Shown piece by piece: positions 49,278-58,500 of a DNA stretch of 62,482 bases (the first letter of the stretch is position 1; each line of letters opens with the position of its first letter). The stretch spans positions 1 to 62,482 of the IMG/VR virus record IMGVR_UViG_3300044970_000783. One strand, given 5' to 3'. The translations under genes and the position numbers were made by a program. Under the pieces are notes generated by a model. That model ran no database searches and was not told the DNA's origin. It was given only the letters and a program-made list of their open reading frames with translations. The DNA comes from a virus.

Positions 49278-49511
49278 ATGGCAAAAGACAATTGTATTAT
49301 GTGTGGTGTAGAGACACCATATGAGTTTGAAACGCATATTGATATGCGTGTTGGTTATATAGAAGGAGCTGGACAGCTCTGTTCTAAATGTTATAGCAGA
49401 GGAAGTGACCGTGAACATATGTTAATCCCTGCGCACATGATTTATAATACTCCTAACGATGCAGAACTAGGAGCAAAAGTTAGAGAGATTTATTGGTTAT
49501 CAAAAGACTAA
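49278..49511 (+). CDS. Small zinc-knuckle protein, 77 aa
   Basis: Two CxxC pairs (CIMCG at residues 6-10 and LCSKCY near 37-42) fit a treble-clef or zinc knuckle. I chose ATG 49278; the longer frame overlaps the previous gene with non-coding-like sequence. Function unknown. Confidence 0.6.
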   Translation: MAKDNCIMCGVETPYEFETHIDMRVGYIEGAGQLCSKCYSRGSDREHMLIPAHMIYNTPNDAELGAKVREIYWLSKD

Positions 49512-49514
49512 ATT

Positions 49515-49904
49515 ATGTCACATCCCTATCATCATTCCATTTCCTCCGCGCGCAAGTTCGGAGGTAAATGGGAAGACTATATAAAGATTCACAGTTGGTT
49601 TGATGAGACCAAAGCACATTATCCAGACATGCGTCATCGCGCTCTTAGACATCATTCAGAAGGTATCTTCTGGTGTGAGCAACAATTTGGATATGTTATT
49701 ACAAACTCAGATGGTAAAAATGTACCTGTAAGAACTATTGGTGAACAACATCTTATGGAAGACATTGGGTTTATTCCAACTATCAAAGACTACTTAGATA
49801 ATATGGAACAAGCTGGATGGATGTTTAAACCAGGTGAAGGTAGAAAAGTATTAAAAGAAATTAACGAACAAAAACTAGACTATGTCAAAGAAGAAACAAT
49901 CTAA
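49515..49904 (+). CDS. DUF6915-like protein, 129 aa
   Basis: The start SHPYHHSISSARKFGG, then IHSWFDETKAHYPDMRHRAL and RHHSEGIFWCEQ, is a signature I associate with DUF6915, found in phages and bacteria with unknown function. Conserved His residues suggest metal binding or catalysis. It overlaps the next gene by 23 bases. Confidence 0.65.
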   Translation: MSHPYHHSISSARKFGGKWEDYIKIHSWFDETKAHYPDMRHRALRHHSEGIFWCEQQFGYVITNSDGKNVPVRTIGEQHLMEDIGFIPTIKDYLDNMEQAGWMFKPGEGRKVLKEINEQKLDYVKEETI

Positions 49905-50583
49905 AGAAGAAAAACAATTAAGCATCTTAGAATGGTGCGACGCTATGGTAGCTAAAGGACACGAGCTATCTCTTACATGGGATGGTGGTAATGACTCTGG
50001 ATGGGTAGAGTTTAAAATAGATGGGGAAAACCCAGAAGAAGAAAACCAATATACAGAAGCTCTTATAAACTATTGTTATGATACACTAGACTATGGATCA
50101 TGGGCTGGTGATTTTAGTGCTTCAGGTGAAGCAATCTACGACCCTAAAGAAAAAGCGTTTATAGGACTAGACAATTATAGTACAGAGGAAGTTGTTAACG
50201 AAGACATCAAAGTATTCTTACGCGTTCCTAAAGATGTATGGTTTGATGGATTATCTATTCAAGTGGAAGAGTCACAAGGTAGTGTATATAAAGAAGGAGT
50301 GGAAGTAGAACTATTAGTTCAAAATGGTTTCACTACAGATAGGCACGCGAAAGTTGCATCTGAAATTGCAACTGCAGTGATAGAAGCGTTTGATAGAGAA
50401 CTAGACGAAGATGATGAATGTAACATGTTTGCAGACCACACCTACAGATCTACAGACTTTGAAAAAGATCCAGAGACAGGAGATATGGTGGCGTGGATGC
50501 AACCTGTTAGCAAACGTGTTTCCGAAGTAGATGAAAAAGACATATATATTTCAGTAGAAGATTTAGAACTTAATTTAGACTAA
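49882..50583 (+). CDS. Hypothetical acidic protein, 233 aa
   Basis: Starts at ATG 49882 with a basic MSKKKQSKEEKQLSILEW. The rest is strongly acidic, with a WDGGNDSGWVEFKIDG segment that suggests a beta domain and a later FADHTYRSTDFEKD. No catalytic motif is clear. Confidence 0.55.
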   Translation: MSKKKQSKEEKQLSILEWCDAMVAKGHELSLTWDGGNDSGWVEFKIDGENPEEENQYTEALINYCYDTLDYGSWAGDFSASGEAIYDPKEKAFIGLDNYSTEEVVNEDIKVFLRVPKDVWFDGLSIQVEESQGSVYKEGVEVELLVQNGFTTDRHAKVASEIATAVIEAFDRELDEDDECNMFADHTYRSTDFEKDPETGDMVAWMQPVSKRVSEVDEKDIYISVEDLELNLD

Positions 50584-50584
50584 C

Positions 50585-51319
50585 ATGAAAAATCAGTTTG
50601 AAAAACTAACGTACAATGTAAGTGGTAGAGAGGGATATTCCCTTTCTACTGCTTTACGCTTATGGAAAACTAAGTATACAGATTTAAAGCAGTTTAAGTC
50701 TGAAGTGTGTAAAAATGAAGCTCTTGAGGAGTTCTATAACTTCGTAGCGGAGATGTGGGATGACATCAAAGAAGTCACTGTAAAAGAAGCTCTACAGCTT
50801 AAAAATACAGAAGATAGACGTACCTACTTTGACTGTATCGGTCCTAAAAGAATGTTTGAGCAAGTAAAAACAAAACAACTTGATAGACAAGTGGTTAAGA
50901 AAAAACGTGCTCGTTGGGATGACAAGAATAAAGAGTACGAGTATGAGTTTGAAGATGTATACGAGCTATATAAAATTCCTTATACCGAGTTGTTTGAGAA
51001 ACCAGCAGAAAAATGGATGCGTCAAGACGACATCTTTGTTGTAAGATGCTGGTGTACCACTACAGGACGTGAGTATTGGTTATTTGTACCAGAAAATGGA
51101 TGTTCAGAAACAAACTATACTGAGAAAGGATCTAAAATAACTTACGATGCTATTAAAGCTATCGCTTGGACTATTAGAACTAACATCACTAGACCAGAAC
51201 GCATCTATCGTCAAGGTGACATCATCGTAGTAAAAGCAAGCAAAGACAGCGTAGCATCAGGATGGACAAGACATCTATCTAAAGATGACTATCTCAGCTT
51301 GATGTACTCTGAAACATAG
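50585..51319 (+). CDS. Hypothetical protein, 244 aa
   Basis: A helical N-terminal half with K/E clusters and a C-terminal half rich in aromatic residues and strands (DIFVVRCWCTTTGREYWLFV). No known motif. It starts one base after the previous gene. Confidence 0.55.
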   Translation: MKNQFEKLTYNVSGREGYSLSTALRLWKTKYTDLKQFKSEVCKNEALEEFYNFVAEMWDDIKEVTVKEALQLKNTEDRRTYFDCIGPKRMFEQVKTKQLDRQVVKKKRARWDDKNKEYEYEFEDVYELYKIPYTELFEKPAEKWMRQDDIFVVRCWCTTTGREYWLFVPENGCSETNYTEKGSKITYDAIKAIAWTIRTNITRPERIYRQGDIIVVKASKDSVASGWTRHLSKDDYLSLMYSET

Positions 51320-51378
51320 TGGAAATCTTGTGTATATCTTTTAGGCATTATTCAAAACTTAGTATTAAATTTACAATC

Positions 51379-51633
51379 ATGAACAACAAACAGACTACTA
51401 AAAGACTTGTCCTCGGTGAAGGAGAAGTTGTTGGACACAAGCACGTCCTAGAATCTAAGAGTGACATCACGTATGAGCGCACTCAAGACCACATTAAGTT
51501 TATGCTTAGTGGCATGGGTATTCTTACACACGATGAGCACGATCGTATGGTGTTTGATAAGGGTACATACTACAGCTTCAACCAAGTAGAGTTTAACCCC
51601 TTCTCAAAAACCATTGAGCGCGTATTTGATTAA
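51379..51633 (+). CDS. Hypothetical His-containing protein, 84 aa
   Basis: GEGEVVGHKHVLESKSD and GILTHDEHDRMVF hold four histidines in a cupin-like spacing. Such small proteins are frequent in phages and plasmids; I know no function. I chose ATG 51379; the frame from 51319 adds an unlikely extension. Confidence 0.55.
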   Translation: MNNKQTTKRLVLGEGEVVGHKHVLESKSDITYERTQDHIKFMLSGMGILTHDEHDRMVFDKGTYYSFNQVEFNPFSKTIERVFD

Positions 51634-51650
51634 CCCTTAAATATAAGACC

Positions 51651-51824
51651 ATGTCTACCACCAACAAAAGGTACACCACTACCACCTACAAAAGAGTGGC
51701 AAACAACATCTGTAAAGAAAACAACAGCTACCGTGTTCGTTTTAAAAAGAACGGAAAGTTAGTTAGTCGTAACTTTGCAACGCGTAAAGAAGCTATTGCG
51801 TTTAGAGATAAGAATATAGCTTAA
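51651..51824 (+). CDS. AP2-like DNA-binding protein, 57 aa
   Basis: Hand translation from ATG 51651: NNSYRVRFKKNGKLVSRNFA followed by TRKEAIAFRD, the three-strand plus helix pattern of AP2/ERF or integrase Arm-type DNA-binding domains. Likely a sequence-specific DNA-binding protein. Base composition is less AT-rich than in its neighbours. Confidence 0.65.
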   Translation: MSTTNKRYTTTTYKRVANNICKENNSYRVRFKKNGKLVSRNFATRKEAIAFRDKNIA

Positions 51825-51845
51825 TCCAGGAAAACCAACAAACAA

Positions 51846-51880
51846 AGGGGGGGGAAGATTTTTCTCTCCCCTATTTTTTT
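51846..51880 (+). terminator. Rho-independent terminator
   Basis: An eight-G run with flanking A pairs with TCTCTCCCCT (two G-T pairs), followed by ATTTTTTT. Confidence 0.75.
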
Positions 51881-51894
51881 ACTTAATTTGCTGC

Positions 51895-52122
51895 ATGAGT
51901 ATTGATATTGATCAGTTTGGATACAAGGACCTCGAAGTTAGAGTGTACGATCCTGAGACAAAGACAGTGATACAAAAATACAACACATTAGGTAGAGCAT
52001 CCGCTTGTTTAGGAGTTACTAATGCAGTACTTAGAAACAGATGCACTAATAAAAAAAGGTTGTATTCGCCCACTCTCGATAAGGAAGTGGCAGTAAGATT
52101 AGTTAATAAAGATAAACCATGA
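51895..52122 (+). CDS. Small NUMOD-like protein, 75 aa
   Basis: VYDPETKTVIQKYNTLGRAS followed by ACLGVTNAVLRNRCTNKKR resembles NUMOD helix-turn-helix modules of homing nucleases: a strand pair then a helix-turn-helix. DNA binding is likely. It overlaps the next start by four bases. Confidence 0.6.
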   Translation: MSIDIDQFGYKDLEVRVYDPETKTVIQKYNTLGRASACLGVTNAVLRNRCTNKKRLYSPTLDKEVAVRLVNKDKP

Positions 52123-52550
52123 AAAGAGCATTATACTTAGATGACCAACGTACCCCTACAACAACAATCCCAGGTTATCATCCCTGGGAGGTAGTGAGAA
52201 ACTACGATGAGTTTGTAAGTTGGATAGAGAAAAATGGTGTTCCGGATCTTGTGTCATTTGACCACGATCTCGCTAAAGAACACATAGATGATTATTTTAA
52301 TCAGAAGCTAAACATAGGTTGGCAACAACCTAGTTATGATACGTATAAAGAAAAGACAGGACTAGATTGTGCTAGATGGTTATGTGAGTATGTACAAAAG
52401 AATAACCTGAAGCTAAACCGCTGTTCTGTACATTCACATAATCCCATTGGTGCTGCAAATATCCAGAGTTATATTAATGGATTCAAAAAGCATATGGATT
52501 GGGATCAAGACTGCTATATAGGAAAGCACGAGTTTATAGTGGAGAAATAA
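52119..52550 (+). CDS. Cyclic-phosphate-processing receiver-like protein, 143 aa
   Basis: YLDDQRTP at residues 6-13, VSFDHDLA near 45-52, DCARWLCEYVQKNN and VHSHNPIGAANI match the receiver-like cREC family proposed to process cyclic phosphates at RNA ends. Aspartates D8/D9 and the DHD set would bind metal. In a phage with tmRNA and tRNA-like elements, RNA-end metabolism is an attractive but unproven role. Confidence 0.65.
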   Translation: MKRALYLDDQRTPTTTIPGYHPWEVVRNYDEFVSWIEKNGVPDLVSFDHDLAKEHIDDYFNQKLNIGWQQPSYDTYKEKTGLDCARWLCEYVQKNNLKLNRCSVHSHNPIGAANIQSYINGFKKHMDWDQDCYIGKHEFIVEK

Positions 52551-52578
52551 AAAAGGGGAAATTTAACTTTCCCCTTTT
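52551..52578. terminator. Bidirectional terminator between convergent genes
   Basis: AAAAGGGGAAA pairs with TTTCCCCTTTT (52568-52578); A runs and T runs flank both sides. It serves the plus gene ending at 52550 and the giant minus gene ending at 52581. Confidence 0.8.
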
Positions 52579-52580
52579 CT

Positions 52581-55500
52581 TTATTTCAATCTCTGAGAGA
52601 ACTCAAATCCTTTCACCGCATCGACAGGATTAAACGTCTTACCTGTATATCCTGTAAAGGTTCTAATAAACTCTGCTACAAACTTACTATCTCCTTCTTC
52701 TTTAAGCCATGATTCACCACTGTCTTTCTGATAGTATAGAGACTTATCATAATCAAAGAATGGTGTTAAGTTTCCTATATGCATCAGTGTCATCTTAGAA
52801 AGACTAATATAACTAGTCACTTGGTTCCAAAGAAGAGACGGATTACTGTATATACGGTTTAATTCCTCTGCACCTGCAACTGGTAAGAACTGACCAGTTT
52901 CAGAGTTTACTTTTAGTAGTACAAACAGCATAGACTGCGTTCCCCATGATTGCTGACGAAGTTTTGCAAAACGATCTTCATCATCGTCATCATATCCAAA
53001 TAGAACAGTATACATTGCAAACACAGAAAGAATAATACCAAGTTCTGCAAGTGTCTTTTGTATTGCTCTCTTTTCTTGAGGGCTGTATGACTGCCAGTTC
53101 TTAGCAATGTTAAATCTAAATTTAAGAAGATCTTTTACAAATGTCTGATAGAATGTAAGATAAAACCCTTGCTCTACACCCATCCCTTCAAAATCTGGTC
53201 TACGTGTACCCCAACGATTCATTGCAAGCTGTAAGAAATATCTACGGAAGAAGAATAGCATACGACCAAGTGATGTCTTCTGTACATACGCTTTATCAAA
53301 CTCAGCATACGATCCGTTTATCTTTTTCTGCATAAAATGCAGCTTAGCAACGATATCGGAAAACTCTTGACTACCAATTTTAAAAGCATCTTGGTACTCA
53401 GCTTTAATTCTAAGTTTACCATTTACATCTAACTCATGTGCGTCTAACAGATTAACCTTTAACCCATCCCACTCCTTCAAAGCTTCTAAACGCTGTGTTG
53501 TATAGTCTTTCATGGTCATTCCAGAAAACTCAGATCCTAACTTCATTGTTAGGAATGTTTCTCTATCTACGAACTTACCATTATAAAGACGCACGTTTTT
53601 CATAAACGCTACCCATGAAGATGTCTGAATCTCCCACTCACCCCAGATCTTACCAGAAAAAGCACCCAAACTTAAAATGTTCTTAACGCTATTATAGTTT
53701 GTTTTTCTTCCGTACTCATTTTCAAACTCTCCCTGAATAGGATCATATACCTCCATCATTTGACCCCAGAAAGATCTATTACCAACCTTTCCAAAGTCTG
53801 CCATCATATCTTTCATAATAGATCCATACTCACCTCCTACAACACTATCAGCATAAATGATCTTTTTAGCAGAAAGAAAATCTCTATACCCATACATCTT
53901 TCCTGCAACAGCTTCAATCGTAGCTTGTACATTACCAGAAAGAGCATTCACCGTCCAGTTAAAAGGAGCAAATCCAAGTAGTGTAAAGCTACTTAAACTC
54001 ATAAGTCTACTAATAGTCTTCTGCGTATTTACACCTAGTACATCATATCCTTCAAAGTACTCCTCATTATATAGCACACTATTTACAAAACTCTTTATAA
54101 CCTCAGCACGATTATTACTTCCTAAGTTGATTCTTTTAGCAATGTCCTCATCTTTAAATACCTTTTTAAAGATGTTACTAAGTATAAGATTCTTTGTCTC
54201 ACTCTTAGGTTGATTCATCTTGTCTCCAATAACTTCTTCTACAGCATTTACAAACGCAAGTTCCTTTTCAAGTTCTTTCTTGCGATTGATTGAGGATACA
54301 TAGTTAAGCATAGCACCCCATACATCGTATGAAGCATTATCTGCGTCACTTCTACTTGCAAAACGAACTGGTATAAATTTAACCTCTTCGTTATCCATCG
54401 TAGCAATACGAGCTGCAGAGGAGGTAGAATCTGGGACACCTTCATTCAAGTCTGCTTCTGTACGTACAAATCCACGCTTAATGGTATTAACTGTATTACG
54501 TGCAGCTTCTTTAAGATTTTGACCTTTAGCTTCAACAGTTCTTTGAAGTAGGTTTTTTTCCATAAATGGAACACCAAAACCTAAACGATATCGATATTCT
54601 ATATCCTGCTGAGCATCAATCAGTTCTTTATGAATGTAGATAAGGTTCTCATAGTCAACACGTTCTTTTTCAGAAGCAGTGTTGTTCTCATATTTTGTTT
54701 TGAGATCTTTATATCTTTCATTTAAGTATGGATGATCTGCACCATATTTTGCTTTGTAAACAGTATTAGCTTTAGGTTTAGGTCTTCCCTGTATATCCTT
54801 ATTATCTTTATTTATAAGCTGTACAGTCTTACCATTATCATCAACAAATGATTCACGAAGTACATACTTATAAAAATGACTAGCTGGTTTTTCTTCTATA
54901 TACTCTTCTACTGGAGTATTACGCCTCCAGATGTATATAGGTTCCCAAGACTCAGATTGAAGATTATCTCCAAGATTCTCATCAAATACATTTCTAACTT
55001 TATGCGTGTGATTTGTCTGGAACCATTCAGATTCACGGAACTGAGAATATAATCTATTATCTTTCTTAAGCTCTTCATAAGAAATCCCTGCAGCGTCTGC
55101 ATATAAACGTTCTTGATTTTCTAATTCCTGATAGTAATACTTTGTGTTCTCAGTTTTGCGCATTGCAAACAATTGCTTTCTAAGAACATCAATACGCTTG
55201 ATTCTTTCTTCAAGATTCTTATCTGCTTTAAGACGAGCTTCCCTTGCTTTCTTTATATCATCTACAGCAAAAGGATTAAAGTCTCCATAGTTAGGATGAT
55301 TTGGATCAGTGATAGAACTCAAGAATCTTTGACGCTTTAATTCTGCTGCTTCCTCCTTTGTATATCCTAAAGATGTATAGTCGTTTGTAAGACTATTCAA
55401 CAGATCAATTTCTCTTTGTACGTTCTTTATTCTCTCAATTCTTTGATTATCAATTAGTTCACCTTTAATATATCCGTCTTTATCTTTAAATGGAGACACT

Positions 55501-58500
55501 AATGTGCGCAACTCAGCGTATAATTCTTTCTTTCTATCTCCATAAGGATCTTGTGTGAGATCTGCAAGCTCGGTCATAATAGACTCCATCTCTTCATAAT
55601 AACGATCTGATATTACAAGACGTGTATTATTTGCCATCCAGCGTTTATACTCCTCACTATTTTCACCATAAGCGAGTTTTACACGCTCTCTTTTTCTTTC
55701 AAATAACCCACCCATCTCGACATTCTCATACATCTTTTTGCTATTAGCACTATAACGTTGAAGAATATCTGCTATACGAAGAGCATCTCCAGTCTTTTTA
55801 CTACCATCAGGATTTGTTTTCTCCTGTAACTCTGTCAATTGCTCTCTATACATTTGAAGTTCTTGTAAATCTGCTTCACTTACAGCACCTTCTGCTATGT
55901 CATCTCGGTGATATTTTCTTTGAATAGCACGCATACCATCTATAATACCATCTCTTATTTCTCTGACAGTCTGTTTTCTACCTTTATAAGTTACAGTGGT
56001 ATCAAGGATAGAGCTCATCTGATAATACTCATCTGTATATTGAGACTCAAGGTATTTTAATTCAAACTCCTTGAGATTCTTTTTTGCTTCTCTCAACTCA
56101 GCTTCAGTAGCTTCTCCATTGCTAAACTTTTCTCTTACTTGCTCAAGCTCATAGCGTAGCTTATCATAATCATAATAAAGTTTCTCATCAAATTCAGATA
56201 AGAAAAACAACTGGTTCATCTCCTCACCGCTTCTAGATATTGTTTTTTGCGTATAAACAAGAGACTGATTGATTGCTTTAACATCAAGACCTCTACCATA
56301 TACAGCAGCACGTTTTGTAAATTCTACATCTAAACGATCTCTAAAGTCTTTATTTATAAGACGCACCTTATCTAAAACTGCTTTAAGACGTTTAGCAAGA
56401 CCTGCTATAATAATATCAGGATTTGATATTGCTGGTAGAAACTTTGAGAAAAACCAACCTACATCACCCTTATTACCACTCAAAAGTTCTGCAATCATAC
56501 GCTCAGATGGCAACTCATCAAGCTCTTTTCTAAGTTGTTCCGCTCTTTGTTTATCACCGCGTTCCTCTGCAGATTTAATCATCTCATTATACTCACGCTT
56601 CATATTCTCAACCTCTTGAGGACTAAATACATCCTTTAAAATCTTAATAGTCTCAGGAGTAATGCCATGAATATAGTCAACTCTTATACCTGCTATAATC
56701 CCTTGCATTTCATTAATACGACTAACTAATGGGTTATTTTCAGTCTTGTCAAGATATTGAGACATCTCATCAAACATATTCTGATAACCTACAATAAAGT
56801 CTCTAATCTTTTTCATTTCAGAAAGCTTAGCACTTGCTGCTTTTGTATCTGCAGGTGTTAAAGCTCTAAGCTCTTGGAATCTCTTACTTAAGATATTCAG
56901 TATCGGACCAGCAGAATCTATAATCTCCACAAAAGTTTTTTGTGCAGAAAGCATATCGTTAAAACTATCAAAATTCTCAATTACATCAGTAACAAGATCT
57001 CTTTGTAATTTAACCCTATTACTTTTTGTAGCTTCATCGTTTAACATTTCATATACAACACGTCCTTCTCTATTTCTTGAAAAGTAGTTATAGATTTGAG
57101 TTAAACGAGCTTGCATATTAGCAAACGTCTCCTTAAGCTTTTCTTTTGATATACTTTCTAATGCTTTCACTCTATCATCCTCAATCTTCTTAACCTCTTT
57201 TGTAGCATTAGCATCCATTGTAGGATCAAGATTTGGGAAATAAGAGTTTGCAATACGATCATTAAACCCTATGTTTTTTACAACAAATGGTTTAATATCA
57301 TCCACCTTGTTAGTATTAGTGTTTAGCGTATATGGTACACCAATAATATTAATGTCTCCAACCTTAACCCCAGACTGCATTAGTAGCTTCTTATAAATAG
57401 ATTGCTGCTGACCATATTTTTCCATCTGGGATCTGCGCTTACCAACTAATTCTGGTAGAGTTTGCTCCTCATCTTTAATACCCCCTTTACTAAGAAGAGA
57501 AGTTACATAGTTGAAGTAGTCTTCTAGTGTATTAAACTTCTTAGCTGTTTTCTCAGGATTTATAAACTTTGTTTTAAAGTCGTAGATGTGTGCCACTCCT
57601 TTCTTATCGATTGCAATTATATCTATGATACCACCAATCTCTCCATTACCTACAGCAACCTCAGTCATAATAACATGACCACTATTTTTAAGATCTCTGA
57701 TTATCCCTATAATTCCAGGTTCAGATGCAGTACCATATACTAAACGCTCAATCGTTTTACGATCCATAATATTGTAGATAATTGGATCTAAAGCATCTAA
57801 GTCTATAGGTTTATTAAGAATAGCAGCTTCTGCAATACTATGCACTGCAGTACCAAATAAGGTTTTTCTCTTACTCTCTGCTGCTTGAAACAATAGTTCT
57901 TTAATACGATCACCCAAACGCTGCTGTATCTCTTCCTCTTCTACTTTATTCTGTACAATTAGATTTACAAGATAGTCAGTGAGCTTTTTACCAGTCACTT
58001 GAGCATCGTCCCCAAGTGTAATACCAGCTTGCGCACCCATCTCTAATGAGTAGTTTGTAGTGATAGCAAGAATAACATCCAGAGAATCAAGTTCAGTTAT
58101 ATAGTCAGACCCTAAAATAGATGTTGTAGACTTCATTATATGATCTGTACCTGTTGCATCACGCATCGTAAGTTTGTGATTTTCAGGTTCAAACATAATA
58201 GGAGCAGTAGCTTGAAACACTGCAGCTACTGTTTGTCTCTGCTCTTCCGTAGAAACTTGAGACTCATAGAAGTTTTTATACTCATCAGAAAGCTGATTGT
58301 AGATTTCTGAAGAATTAAAATTAGATTGGAGAGCATCAATCCTACCTTTTAAGAAAAGCAACTGAAGCTTTTCCATAGGATCTTTATTGAATGTAAGATT
58401 CTTAATTGCAGATACAATATAGTCCCATAGATTTTTTAACCACCCACGCATTTCCTTTTCCTTAAGTTTTTGTGCAAGGTGTTTAGCTAATGCTTCTTTT

